The notes below the pieces were generated by a model, which saw only the letters and a list, made by a program, of their open reading frames with translations, did not search any database and had not been told where the DNA came from. 36,031 bases of DNA from NCBI GenBank assembly GCA_017881725.1, contig JADGQO010000094.1, forward strand, positions 1 through 36,031. Direction: 5' to 3'. This stretch comes from Fibrobacteria bacterium (GTDB lineage Bacteria > Fibrobacterota > Fibrobacteria > UBA11236). Both the position numbers and the translations under genes were made by a program. How positions within the stretch are numbered: position 1 is the stretch's first letter; every line of letters starts with the position of its first letter. Shown here one piece after another: positions 6,845 through 15,603 of the stretch.

Positions 6845-8359
6845 ATGATCGATTTCAAATTTCCGTGGATTACCTCCGCCCGTCTCGCCTGCATGGTTTT
6901 AGCCCTATGCGCATCCGCGCCGGTAGCCTCTGCCGCGGTAGCCTCTGCTCCGGCGGTCTCCGCCGCGGTGTCCCCCTCCGCCGACAGCGCCGCCAAGTTC
7001 CAAGCCGGCCTCTCCGATACTGCGTCGGCGCCCACGGATTCGGTCCAGAAGAAACAGCTTTACGAATACATCGCCTATCCGCTCCTGCAAGCCCTGACCT
7101 GGCCGGCCGAAACCATCTTGGTGCCCACGGTGCGCATCGCGCTTTACCCGATCAAGCCGCCATTGCGCTACTTCCTGAATGAAAACGTCATCGACCGGAC
7201 CATCAGCCTCATCAGCTTCGGACGCGACAACCAAATCATGCTGTACCCGACCATCAACTTGGCCCCCGGCACCGGTTCCTACACCGGGCTTACCTACCGG
7301 AATACGGCCTTGTTCGCGAATCCGCGCGAGCGGTTGGTGGCCCAGGGTAACCTGTATGTTAACGGGGATTGGAAAATCCGTTCCTACCTCACCTCGAAAA
7401 ATTTGGCCGGGACGGACTTCACCACCAGGGTCAAGGTCACGTTCAACCGCGTCAAGAACACGTCTTTCAACCAGCCGGGCACCAACGGATACTGGTTCTA
7501 TTCCGATTCGTCCAACGTCTACCAAATCTCACTCTCCCATCCCATCATCGAGAAATTCATGTTGAACGGGGCTTTCTTGTACCGCGACAACCATTTCGGC
7601 ATTGCTCCGCCGCCCAAGCAGGGCAAAGATTCAAACATGTTTTTCCGCCGCGCGGACGGGACGCCCGATCCGAAGTTGCGGGGACTCGAGGAAAATTGGA
7701 CCGATCGCATCCTTGCCGGCGGAATCGATCGGGACACGCGCAACAATGAAAACATCGTCCTCGCGGGAAGCCAGTTCAACGCCGGTTACCATTATCACCT
7801 CACATCCGCCCATCACGACTTCCAAGGGTACGAAATGGAGTTCTCCGAATACTTCAAGCTCGGCAAGGAGAAGTATGAAATCTCCGCCGATGAGGAACGC
7901 AAAGCCGGGGCCATGAGCATCCAGAAGGTCCTGGAAAAGATGGAGTATGAAAAACTGAAGCACGAAATTTTCAACCGCAAGGTGTTCGTCGTGCACGCCT
8001 ACGTGGGACAATCCTTCGAGGTGGCGGGCAACCACATGCCCGTTTACGGATTACAAACCCTCGGCAACGATACGCCCCTCCGGGGTTATGGCGGCAGCCG
8101 TTTCCGCGATTACGCCGTCGCCTCCATCAGTTCCGAATACCGGTTCCCGATCATGCGCCTGGTGGACGGCGTGATGTTCAATGAATACGGCGTGTTCGGC
8201 AGGTCCTGGGACAGTATGGCCTACCTGGCCAACCTGCGCAATTCCTGGGGCTTCGGCATCCGCGTGCGCCGACCCGACATTTATTTGTTCCGCCTGCAAA
8301 TGGGCTTCCACGGCGACGAAGGCATCGAGTTGAATATGTCCGTGGACGAGCCGTTCTAA
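6845..8359 (+). CDS. Omp85/surface-antigen-like outer-membrane beta-barrel without POTRA domains
   Basis: The 504-residue product has a signal peptide (hydrophobic about 13-22, cleavage possible after an ASA near 30). An Ala/Ser/Val-rich tandem stretch (about 25-60) and a soluble helical piece follow. From about 120 onward, alternating aromatic/polar strands form a barrel. Near the C terminus, LRGYGGSRFRDYA (412-424) is the conserved L6-loop signature of the Omp85/BamA/TamA superfamily (VRGF/Y), and a strand ASISSEYRFPI follows it as in that family. There are no N-terminal POTRA repeats, so it resembles the short 'surface antigen D15' or patatin-associated barrels rather than BamA. The Ala-rich stretch is encoded by degenerate tandem repeats (6920-6980). 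The gene is preceded by a 160-base gap and followed by the flippase after 39 bases. The cargo is unknown. Confidence 0.75.
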   Translation: MIDFKFPWITSARLACMVLALCASAPVASAAVASAPAVSAAVSPSADSAAKFQAGLSDTASAPTDSVQKKQLYEYIAYPLLQALTWPAETILVPTVRIALYPIKPPLRYFLNENVIDRTISLISFGRDNQIMLYPTINLAPGTGSYTGLTYRNTALFANPRERLVAQGNLYVNGDWKIRSYLTSKNLAGTDFTTRVKVTFNRVKNTSFNQPGTNGYWFYSDSSNVYQISLSHPIIEKFMLNGAFLYRDNHFGIAPPPKQGKDSNMFFRRADGTPDPKLRGLEENWTDRILAGGIDRDTRNNENIVLAGSQFNAGYHYHLTSAHHDFQGYEMEFSEYFKLGKEKYEISADEERKAGAMSIQKVLEKMEYEKLKHEIFNRKVFVVHAYVGQSFEVAGNHMPVYGLQTLGNDTPLRGYGGSRFRDYAVASISSEYRFPIMRLVDGVMFNEYGVFGRSWDSMAYLANLRNSWGFGIRVRRPDIYLFRLQMGFHGDEGIELNMSVDEPF

Positions 8360-8398
8360 GGGTCTCCGCCTCGATTTATTAGCTTTCCTGCCTGCATC

Positions 8399-9973
8399 AT
8401 GACCTCTCCCCAGGATTTCCGGAAAGAGCCTGATTCGGATCGAGACGGCTCAAAATCCGAGCCTGGATCCGGCCCATCCCGCCCCACCGCCGGAGCCGAA
8501 TCCACGGAAGGCGACGGCCACCGCGATTTCATCAATAAGGGATCCCGGTTTCTCATCCTGGACAACCTCTCGAAAATGGCCGAGCCCTTGCTCGTGCTGC
8601 TTTGCGCCAAGGCCTATGCCGGCGGCGAGTGGGGGATTTTCAAATACTATGAATCCTTGATCCTGCTTTTGGTCCGCCTGGGTTCCTTGGGATTGGATCG
8701 GGGAATCGTTTGGATCTACTCGCGCTGCGCGGACGAAGCCGCCTTCGTGGGGCGCTTTTCCCGGGTCGTCAACCTGGTCTTTATCCTTTCCACTTCGATT
8801 TTCCTGTTCGTGGTGGCGCAACATCTGGGTTACCTCCCCGCCTTCGGATCCTGGACGGATAAGCTCCCCAAGGCGCCCCCGGCGCAATTGACCTTGTTCC
8901 TGGCCAGCATTCCCGTGCAGGCCTGCGCTTTGATTTTCCTGCAATCGCTGATCAACAAGCGCGTACTTTATTTCAACGCCTTGATCAAAAATCTCCTGAT
9001 TCCAACCGCCATTTACGGACCGGCTCTCCTAATGTCCTTCACGCCGTTCAAGCCGCTCGGCATGGCGCCGGCCTACCTGTTCGGAAATTTGGCGGGACTG
9101 CTTTTGGCCGTTTACGGCTTCTTGAAATACTATCGGGTGACCTGGAAGGATTGGGTTTTCTCCGCCTCCCCGTCCATGGCCCTTTTGCGTTTCTCACTGC
9201 CGCTGGCGAGCACGGATTTTTTCATGAGCTTCGCCTACCGCTTCGACATCCTGCTGCTCGGGCGTTATTCGGGAATTCGGGAAGTGGAGATTTATTCCGT
9301 CGTCGTCATGATCGCCAATACCTTGCGATCGCTGCGCCAATCCTTCGACGGCATCATGCTCTCCGTGTTTTCGGCCGCATCCGCCCACGGGGAAATCAGT
9401 TCCGCGCAAAAACGGAATTTCAACTATGCGACCTGGCTCATCACCACGGTTCAGACGCCGTTTTTCTTTCTGGCCCTGTTTTTCGGCAAGCAACTGCTCA
9501 CGCTGGTTTCGCCCGCGTACAGCGGGGGCTATCGCGTGCTGGTGATCGCCACCTTCTTCAATCTCATCATCACCGGGGGCGTGTTTTCCGGCCAGCTATT
9601 GGTGGGGATGGGAAAGACGTTCATGATTCCCATTTCCCAGGTGACCTTCCTGCTCACTACCATGGCCCTGAATTACCTGATGGTGCCGCCCTATGGCGCG
9701 GAGGGCGCGGCGATGGCGACGGGCCTGGCCATGGTGGCCAGCACGCTCACGTGCTTCGTCGGCATTTGGATCTTCACGAAATCGCCGATGTTGACTTGGG
9801 AGTATACGGCTCCCTTGCTGTATGGCGGGGCGCTGTTCGGCGCGGCGGCGGCGGTGCATTTCGCGGCGCGGCCTCCCCTGGTGTTGGACATTCTCCTCTT
9901 CCTGGCGGCCACGGGATTGTTCGGGGCCTATTCCCGGAAATTGTGGATCCGGTTCAATGTCCCCGCGGTCTGA
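8399..9973 (+). CDS. Polysaccharide/oligosaccharide flippase (Wzx/MATE-like)
   Basis: Flippases of the MOP superfamily move undecaprenyl-linked oligosaccharides across the inner membrane. The first about 45 residues are hydrophilic and charged (Asp/Glu/Ser/Pro-rich), an unusual cytoplasmic extension. Then FINKGSRFLILDNLSKMAEP begins the fold, and about 12-14 hydrophobic segments follow over 524 residues. GVFSGQLLVGMGKTF and AEGAAMATGLAMVAST in the second half match the polysaccharide-synthase C-terminal repeat. It overlaps the next glycosyltransferase gene by 17 bases, so the two are cotranscribed and translationally coupled. With the neighbouring GT4 enzymes and PAP2 phosphatase it supports a role in surface-glycan export; the exact glycan is not known. 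Confidence 0.88.
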   Translation: MTSPQDFRKEPDSDRDGSKSEPGSGPSRPTAGAESTEGDGHRDFINKGSRFLILDNLSKMAEPLLVLLCAKAYAGGEWGIFKYYESLILLLVRLGSLGLDRGIVWIYSRCADEAAFVGRFSRVVNLVFILSTSIFLFVVAQHLGYLPAFGSWTDKLPKAPPAQLTLFLASIPVQACALIFLQSLINKRVLYFNALIKNLLIPTAIYGPALLMSFTPFKPLGMAPAYLFGNLAGLLLAVYGFLKYYRVTWKDWVFSASPSMALLRFSLPLASTDFFMSFAYRFDILLLGRYSGIREVEIYSVVVMIANTLRSLRQSFDGIMLSVFSAASAHGEISSAQKRNFNYATWLITTVQTPFFFLALFFGKQLLTLVSPAYSGGYRVLVIATFFNLIITGGVFSGQLLVGMGKTFMIPISQVTFLLTTMALNYLMVPPYGAEGAAMATGLAMVASTLTCFVGIWIFTKSPMLTWEYTAPLLYGGALFGAAAAVHFAARPPLVLDILLFLAATGLFGAYSRKLWIRFNVPAV

Positions 9974-11126
9974 AGCCATTTGCCTCTTGGGGCATCACGA
10001 GCCCGGCTATCCGCGCCACCGCAGCGTCCGGGAGGCGCTGGAAGCGGCGGGATTGAACGTCCTGGAAGTGCATTCGCGCGCGCCGTTTCCCTGGCGCCAT
10101 GTGATTCTGGCGGCGGGATATCTTCGCGTTTTCCGGAAGGTCAAATGGGTATTCATCACCGAAGGCGGGCATCGCCTGGTGCCGTTCATGAAGTTGCTGA
10201 CCTTGCTCACGGGACGCCAGCTGGCTTTCGATCCGTTCCTCTCCCGGTATAATACGCGCATCGAGGACCGCCGCCTCCACTCGCCGCGCGGCTGGGAGGC
10301 CTGGCTCTGCTTGTGGCAGGACTGGTCATCGACCCATGCGGCGGATTTATTGGTATTCGATACGCAGGAACACCGGGAATATTTTTTCGCCAAGTACGGC
10401 CTGGCGAAACCCAATTTGATTTTTCCCGTGGGCGTGGACGAAAGCGTCTTCCACCCTGACCCGAAGGCCGCCGCGGCGGAAGCCGCCGGCGCGGAGACCG
10501 CCGCCGCGGAGGCTGCTTCCGGGCGGGCCCTCTATCCGCAAGCCGGATTTCAAGTGCTGTTTTACGGGACCTATATTCCGCTGCAAGGGATCGAGTGGAT
10601 TGTCCGCGCGGCCGCGCTGCTGGCGGAGTCGGACGTGCGCTTCACGCTCATCGGCGCAGGTCAGACGGCCGGGGAAATCCAAGCCCTGGCGGCGACCCTG
10701 CGGGCCGCGAACATCCGTTTCTTGGCGACTGTGAAGGCGGAGGAGCTGGCCGCGTATCTGGCCGGAGCGGACCTGGCGCTGGGAATTTTCGGCGGCACCG
10801 TGAAGGCGGACAACGTGGTCGCGAACAAAATCGTCCAGGCGGCCGCCATGGGCAAGGCCATCGTGACGCGCGATTCCAAGGCCGTGGGCAGGTATTTCCG
10901 GGACGGGGAAAGCATCGCGCTGGTTCCGGCCGCCGACCCCGGAGCCTTGGCCAGGAAAATCATGGAAATCCGTCGCGATGCGGAACTGCACGCCCGCCTG
11001 GGCGCCGGGGCCCGGGCGGTTTTCGAACGGTCCTTCTCAGTAACATCCCTGTCACGTCTCATGCAGGATACCTTTTCGGACGCCGCCCGGATCCCGCCGA
11101 CCCGGCCGCTTGCAACGCCCGGTTAA
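9957..11126 (+). CDS. Glycosyltransferase family 4-like protein
   Basis: A GT-B fold is indicated by an N-terminal acceptor domain beginning ICLLGHHEPGYPRHRS and a donor domain with FYGTYIPLQGIEWIV (about 201-215), FTLIGAG and the helix segment VANKIVQAAAMGKAIVTRDS. These are the usual places for the donor phosphate and ribose contacts. The E-x7-E motif is not clear, so the enzyme is a divergent GT4/GT1-like member. The ATG at 9957 overlaps the flippase stop by 17 bases and I prefer it; an upstream extension of the frame lies wholly within the flippase gene and is not conserved. Residues 170-190 between the domains are an Ala/Glu-rich insert (AAAAEAAGAETAAAEAAS) encoded by GCC/GCG/GAG repeats. 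The C-terminal tail is Pro/Arg/Ala-rich. Confidence 0.82.
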   Translation: MSPRSEAICLLGHHEPGYPRHRSVREALEAAGLNVLEVHSRAPFPWRHVILAAGYLRVFRKVKWVFITEGGHRLVPFMKLLTLLTGRQLAFDPFLSRYNTRIEDRRLHSPRGWEAWLCLWQDWSSTHAADLLVFDTQEHREYFFAKYGLAKPNLIFPVGVDESVFHPDPKAAAAEAAGAETAAAEAASGRALYPQAGFQVLFYGTYIPLQGIEWIVRAAALLAESDVRFTLIGAGQTAGEIQALAATLRAANIRFLATVKAEELAAYLAGADLALGIFGGTVKADNVVANKIVQAAAMGKAIVTRDSKAVGRYFRDGESIALVPAADPGALARKIMEIRRDAELHARLGAGARAVFERSFSVTSLSRLMQDTFSDAARIPPTRPLATPG

Positions 11127-11166
11127 ACCGGCTGCCTCCAGCGAGCGCTTTAAACCACCGCTTAAT

Positions 11167-11187
11167 GCGGCGGCCTCAAGCCGCCGC
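11167..11187. terminator. GC-rich hairpin between convergent genes
   Basis: GCGGCGGC and GCCGCCGC form a perfect 8-bp stem with a 5-base loop. It covers the stop codon of the minus-strand methyltransferase and lies 41 bases after the plus-strand GT stop. It could stop transcription from both sides, but neither strand has a following T-run, so this is only a candidate. Confidence 0.4.
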
Positions 11188-12135
11188 CCCTGGCCCGCGC
11201 TTCAAGTAAAAGCAGGCCGCATCGCCCGCCTCCGCCCGGTTGGCCGCGCGCGCGCGGGCGGCATAAGCCCGGATTTGCGCCGGGGAAAACGCCGACCCCT
11301 TCGGATTCTCGGCGTAGGATTGGGCGCTCCGGTGGGGAATATCCCGCCGGTACTGCTCGCTGGCCCAGAATTGCGCGGCCTTGGAATCAAAGACCACCTT
11401 GTCCACGCGGAATCCCGCGCCCTCGGCCAATAACCCGATGCTTTTCCGGCTGTGGATGAAAAAATGCCGGGGCGCGTCGAGTTGAAACCAGTCGACGCCG
11501 TATTCTTTCCAAGCCTCCGAGGGGATTACGGGAATCCGGATCAAAACCGTCCCGCCCGGATTGAGCAATTTCCCGGCCGCGCTCATCACGGCTTTCGGGT
11601 CGGGCATATGCTCGAAGGAATGATGCATCATGATCAAATCGAATCCGCCCGCGAGGGCCGACATTTCCCGTTTATGGATACGGATGCCGTTGGCGTATTC
11701 CAAATCACGCGCGATAAACGGATCGACGCCGGTCAAATTCCGGAATCCGTCCAGCCAAAGTTCGTGCAGCAAGGCGCCGCGGCCGCAACCGACATCGAGA
11801 ATTTTCGCGTCGAGCCCCGCGCCCGCGTTCCGGAACCAGGCGAAAATCTCCTGCCGCTTGGTGCGTCCGCAATTGCAAGCCTGCAGCCGATAGCGCGCGT
11901 CCCAGCGGCGCCAGGCGGCGCGGAACCCTCCCCGGCTTTCCGCCAGCGGCGCTTCCATGGAGTAATAGTTCGCGGGATAAAATCGCGCCATGTCCGAGGG
12001 GAACTCCCGGATCTGAAGGCATTGGCATTGGGCGCATTGGAAATAAGCGAATTCCGTCCGGAGCCCGAACATCATTTCACGCGCCAGATAGTCCTGGTTT
12101 CCGGAGACGTTACCGCAGATTCGACAGGCGTGCAT
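11176..12135 (-). CDS. Class I SAM-dependent methyltransferase with N-terminal zinc ribbon
   Basis: The product has a putative zinc ribbon in the first 40 residues (Cys4, Cys7, Cys34, Cys37, with Cys39 nearby). A Rossmann-type methyltransferase domain follows, with motif I ILDVGCGRGALL (112-123), an acidic VDPF motif II, and FDLIMMHHSFEHMPDP (motif IV/post-IV). After NPGGTVLIRIP comes a DAPRHFFIHS segment seen in methyltransferases of surface-glycan loci. The substrate is probably a sugar or glycan precursor, inferred only from similarity to such proteins and from the neighbouring GT and flippase genes on the other strand. The ATG has a strong ribosome-binding site (GAGGAAAG, five bases upstream). 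The C-terminal 40 residues are Ala/Arg-rich. Confidence 0.85.
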   Translation of the reverse strand: MHACRICGNVSGNQDYLAREMMFGLRTEFAYFQCAQCQCLQIREFPSDMARFYPANYYSMEAPLAESRGGFRAAWRRWDARYRLQACNCGRTKRQEIFAWFRNAGAGLDAKILDVGCGRGALLHELWLDGFRNLTGVDPFIARDLEYANGIRIHKREMSALAGGFDLIMMHHSFEHMPDPKAVMSAAGKLLNPGGTVLIRIPVIPSEAWKEYGVDWFQLDAPRHFFIHSRKSIGLLAEGAGFRVDKVVFDSKAAQFWASEQYRRDIPHRSAQSYAENPKGSAFSPAQIRAYAARARAANRAEAGDAACFYLKRGPGAAA

Positions 12136-12239
12136 GGGGACTTTCCTCGGGAATAGTTCTCAGCAATTTAGTCGAAGCGCGACGCGCGGGCACCACTTGG
12201 GAGCGGGTTCGTCGGACTAACGTTGATTAAAGGGTTCCT

Positions 12240-13937
12240 CTAAAACTGGTGGCCCACGGCCATGCCGGGCTCCATGCCCAAGCGGAACCGCTCGCCCCCG
12301 CCGGAAGCGTACATGTAAACCCCCGGCGCCACGGAGGCGGAAATCCACATGCGCAGCGGAAAATAACCTTCGCATTCCACCGGAAGCGAAACCCGATACA
12401 AATTAGCGTCCACCTGCTTACTCAAGGGCAACGGGCGGCCATCCACCACCGGCGGCGAATTTCCAAAACGCGAGTCCGTGATGCGCTGCCGCGCCCATTG
12501 CCAGGATGCGCCCGCGCCCGCCAGGATTTGGCCGCGCATGCCGCGCACCAGGGGCGTTTCCGCCGTGTATTCCATCCCGTACAGGCGCATGGAATTGGCG
12601 ATGCCGGAATTCCCTCCGTTAAAACCCGCTTGCGTGAACGTCGCCCCCAGGGTTTGCTTGGTCCAATAACCGCGCAGGATATAATCCATGGACTCCAAGC
12701 CCGTCGCTTCGAAAGGGGAAAAACGCCGCATGCCGATTTGGACGCCGTGGAAGCCCATATCCAGGCTGCGCCCGCCCTTGCTGAAAAGCAGGGACTTGGA
12801 TTTGCACCGGAAGATATCCGGCTTGACCACGGCCGTCCGCTGCCAGGTCAGATCCACCTCCAGGATACGGCTACCGTCCTTTTCGCCGTAGGTCAGGATA
12901 TGCTTGTTGGAAGGCAACGAGAAACTGACGGTGTCCTGGCCGGTGAGCCAGACTTTGGATTCCAATTCCAAGGTGCTTCCGTTATAAATCTCCAAGGGAC
13001 CGGAGGGCATTTTTTCGAGCAACAATCGCGACTCCTGCCTGTTGAGATGCGCCACGATGGGATCGGATTCGCCCGTCAAGTCAAAATCGAATTCCGGATT
13101 CTGTTGGTCCACCTTCCCCTGGATCTCTTCGCGCTTGGTGGACACGCGCGCGTAGTCGAACGCCTCCATCAGGCGGATGTTCTTGTCCCCGTCATAATCG
13201 GCCAGGCCGCGCATGCCATTGAGGAAATGATGGGTGAAGATCGCGCCGCGGTAATCCTCGCTTTCCTGCGACATCTCCCCCGCCGAGCTGGAGCTGATAT
13301 AGATGGTTCCTTTCCCTTCCAGCTTGTCCAGCGTGACCAGCTTGGGCGCTTCCACCAGGTGGCCGCCCTTGCGCCGCAAATAGTCTCCGGATTCACAAGC
13401 GTCCAGGATCACGACTTTCAGATTGCTTTCCAGCGAATCCAAATATTGCGACAGCTCCTGGCGCGGGAACTCGCGGCCTTGGACATGCAGGCCCTGGGAG
13501 TTGGCGTGCCCGGAGTAATAGATGAGGACCATGGATTCCTTACCGGACTTCCGCAATTCGCGCACCCGGCCGCGCACTTCCTCCAGGGCGCCGCGCACCT
13601 TGTCCAAAGGCGTGTTCACCAGCAAGTAGATGCGATCCTCGTCGATGGTGCCCGCCGCGCGGAAGGCCTCGCCCATTTCCTTGGCGTCGCGCGACGCGTA
13701 ATGCAAGGTCGGTTCGTCCGCCAAGCCGTGATCGATGCCGATGAACACACCGATCCGCTGCACCTCCGCCGAGGCCGGGCGCGGGAGAAATACGAGGGCC
13801 GATAGGACCGCGGCCGCGGCAGGGGCATGGAGCGCGGCGGGAAACCGGGCGTGGAACCGGGGTAACCTGCGGGTTAACCTGGTTGCGGATCGATGGGCCT
13901 TGGTTAGGATGAAGGCAAGCATGGTCGGTCGAGGCAT
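12240..13937 (-). CDS. Caspase-family (C14) protease fused to a C-terminal beta-barrel-like region
   Basis: An N-terminal signal sequence (hydrophobic about 39-51, cleavage after PASA at 57) exports the protein. Residues 60-290 are a caspase p20-like fold: RIGVFIGIDHG, DAKEMGEAF, IYYSGHANSQG with catalytic His144, and VVILDACESG with catalytic Cys181. IYISSSSAGEMSQES and FTHHFLNGMRGLADYDGD complete the fold, as in bacterial orthocaspases. Residues 300-380 form beta-rich, ligand-like domains. The last about 180 residues contain alternating strands rich in Gly and aromatic residues, ending in VGHQF with a terminal Phe, a typical signature of outer-membrane barrels. So the protease domain may be held in the periplasm or at the outer membrane by its own barrel. 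It begins 5 bases after the anti-sigma-like gene and closes a four-gene operon. Peptide specificity (Arg/Lys in many bacterial members) cannot be told. Confidence 0.88.
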   Translation of the reverse strand: MPRPTMLAFILTKAHRSATRLTRRLPRFHARFPAALHAPAAAAVLSALVFLPRPASAEVQRIGVFIGIDHGLADEPTLHYASRDAKEMGEAFRAAGTIDEDRIYLLVNTPLDKVRGALEEVRGRVRELRKSGKESMVLIYYSGHANSQGLHVQGREFPRQELSQYLDSLESNLKVVILDACESGDYLRRKGGHLVEAPKLVTLDKLEGKGTIYISSSSAGEMSQESEDYRGAIFTHHFLNGMRGLADYDGDKNIRLMEAFDYARVSTKREEIQGKVDQQNPEFDFDLTGESDPIVAHLNRQESRLLLEKMPSGPLEIYNGSTLELESKVWLTGQDTVSFSLPSNKHILTYGEKDGSRILEVDLTWQRTAVVKPDIFRCKSKSLLFSKGGRSLDMGFHGVQIGMRRFSPFEATGLESMDYILRGYWTKQTLGATFTQAGFNGGNSGIANSMRLYGMEYTAETPLVRGMRGQILAGAGASWQWARQRITDSRFGNSPPVVDGRPLPLSKQVDANLYRVSLPVECEGYFPLRMWISASVAPGVYMYASGGGERFRLGMEPGMAVGHQF

Positions 13938-13942
13938 GGGTT

Positions 13943-14944
13943 TTACGGAGCGGACGGCGACGCCTTGCGACGCGCGGCGTCCAGCCGGATCGAATCCGAT
14001 TCCTTCGATTCGGGCCTGATCAATCGGAACGGTTCGGCGCGCAGGTTAGCGCGTGCGGATCCGCCCGCCAGTCTGGCCAAGGCTTCCCCGGCTGTGAAAT
14101 CCGAACCGGACCAGACAATCCATACCGTTTGCCGCTTCCAGTCCCCTTCCAGCACGATGCGCAACGGGGCGGGACTCCAGGCCGTGGCCGGCGCCCAGGC
14201 GACGTCGGCCAAGGAATCGTTTCCAGTCATGCGCGCGGGCTTCCCGTTTTCCTCCTGGTACCAGACCTGCGCGAAGACCGGCGCGGCGCTGCGGTAGCGC
14301 ACGCCCAAGGTATCCCCGGTCCGAGCCGGCGCCAATTGACCGGCATCGTACGCGGTTCCGGCGATGTCCAGGCGGAAGCCCGGCTGCACCGCGCCTTTCG
14401 CCGTCAGTCCCGGGTTTTCCGAAGGCCGCAAATAACCGGCCTGTTGCCCCGCCTGAAAAGTCCAAATGCCCAGGCCCAGCATCAGCATGAAACCGAATCC
14501 CAAGGCCACGCCGCGCGTGGTTAGGTCGTACGCGGCCCTGCCGCGCGGGGCCGGAAGGATCGACCGCCACCACGCGGCGCTTTCATCCGCAACCCTGTTG
14601 CGCGCGATCCTGTCGCGCGCGACCCTACGCGTGGTCGGCATTCCAAGGCGGCCATGGTGATTTCCGGATTCCGTTTCCGGCCGCACGGACGTCTCCTCGC
14701 GAACGCGAGTCGATGCGGGTTTCGCAATCGCCGCGCGAATCTTTTCCAAAGTCAGTCCGCTCTTGGCTTGCCCCTGGCGTTCCATGTACGCGCGCAGGGA
14801 ATCGGACTTCGCGATCTCCGCGCGCAAAGCCTCGGCCTCGGCTTCCGGGAGTTCCCCTGCCAACAATTGATCCAGACGCCAAAGGGAAATCCTTTCGCCA
14901 TCCGGCGCCGCGCGGCCTTCCCGTCCGTTTTCCATGTTACCCAT
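13943..14944 (-). CDS. Anti-sigma-factor-like membrane protein with periplasmic domain
   Basis: Residues 18-75 form a small helical domain (ISLWRLDQLLAGELPEAEA and on) like the sigma-binding N terminus of anti-sigma factors, but without the Cys/His zinc motif. A single membrane segment lies at about 145-166 (GVALGFGFMLMLGLGIWTF). The periplasmic part (about 170-333) includes GDTLGVRYRSAAPVFAQVWY, which resembles the beta-sandwich unit of DUF4384-type proteins found near caspase-like and sigma-factor genes. The linker at 105-120 is Arg/Ala-rich and encoded by degenerate CGCG repeats. The gene follows the ECF sigma factor gene after 113 bases and precedes the caspase-like gene by 5 bases. The anti-sigma role is inferred from this position and topology, not from clear homology. 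Confidence 0.6.
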   Translation of the reverse strand: MGNMENGREGRAAPDGERISLWRLDQLLAGELPEAEAEALRAEIAKSDSLRAYMERQGQAKSGLTLEKIRAAIAKPASTRVREETSVRPETESGNHHGRLGMPTTRRVARDRIARNRVADESAAWWRSILPAPRGRAAYDLTTRGVALGFGFMLMLGLGIWTFQAGQQAGYLRPSENPGLTAKGAVQPGFRLDIAGTAYDAGQLAPARTGDTLGVRYRSAAPVFAQVWYQEENGKPARMTGNDSLADVAWAPATAWSPAPLRIVLEGDWKRQTVWIVWSGSDFTAGEALARLAGGSARANLRAEPFRLIRPESKESDSIRLDAARRKASPSAP

Positions 14945-15057
14945 CCAGAACCGCCTTCGGTTTTACCGGCCTCAACGCGCTCATCGCGCCATCCGCGCCC
15001 ACCGCAACGCTCCGCGCATCCATCCTTCGGAATGCGCCATGCCGATGTGTCGTAGCT
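14945..15057. other. Spacer between ECF sigma and anti-sigma-like genes
   Basis: This 113-base gap within the operon contains no clear hairpin, promoter or small gene. It could allow separate expression of the anti-sigma and caspase genes, but I see no signal for it. Confidence 0.3.
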
Positions 15058-15603
15058 TTAGACGACGGCATTGGCTGAGTCGGGGACTAAAGGATTTTGC
15101 GAAACCGATTTTTGAGACCGCAGGCCGTCCGTTTTCCCGTATTTATGCAGAAACCGGATGACGGTTTTCGCCACGGAATCCCGGGAAAGGCCCAACACTT
15201 CGCCTGCTTCGCGATAGGACAGGCCTTCCGCCAGGGTCAGGAAAAGAATGCGCCGCGTCAGGGGGCGCAGCGGCGATAAGATGCGATCCAATTCCACCTT
15301 GGCCAGAACCCTGTCGCCCAGCGGACTCAGATGGGTTATCACCACGTCATCCATAAACGCCTCGTGCAAGCCGCCGCGGCGTTTGAGCGCACGGAGGTGA
15401 TCGAGGCAGGTATTCACGGCCAGCCGGTAAATCCAGGTGCCCAGCGCGGAATCGCCCCGGAAGCTTTTCAACCCGTGATGGATGCGGATGAAAACGTCCT
15501 GCGTCAAGTCCTCCGCCGCTTCGTGGTTGCGGCAATAACGCGAACAAACGCGGTGCACGCGCTGGAGATGATCGCGGTAGATGGACTCGAGGGTGGGATT
15601 CAC
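15058..15603 (-). CDS. ECF-type RNA polymerase sigma factor
   Basis: The 181-residue product has the two-domain ECF layout. Region 2 includes AAEDLTQDVFIRIHHGLKSF (core binding) and ALGTWIYRLAVNTCLDHLR (the -10 recognising helix). Region 4 is RRILFLTLAEGLSYREAGEVLG with the helix-turn-helix LSRDSVAKTVIRFLHKY. There is no region 1.1 or 3. It begins with GTG, chosen because it overlaps the stop of the preceding lipoprotein gene as GTGA, a classical translational-coupling overlap. Its C-terminal tail (about 155-181) is polar and unconserved. In ECF systems an inner-membrane anti-sigma holds the factor until an envelope signal releases it; the next gene has the right topology for that. The target promoters are unknown. 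Confidence 0.93.
   Translation of the reverse strand: MNPTLESIYRDHLQRVHRVCSRYCRNHEAAEDLTQDVFIRIHHGLKSFRGDSALGTWIYRLAVNTCLDHLRALKRRGGLHEAFMDDVVITHLSPLGDRVLAKVELDRILSPLRPLTRRILFLTLAEGLSYREAGEVLGLSRDSVAKTVIRFLHKYGKTDGLRSQKSVSQNPLVPDSANAVV

Noticed and set aside
12249-13805. A 518-residue plus-strand open frame across the caspase-like gene
   Set aside because: It lacks motifs and has the codon bias of an antisense frame; the minus strand carries the full caspase motifs.
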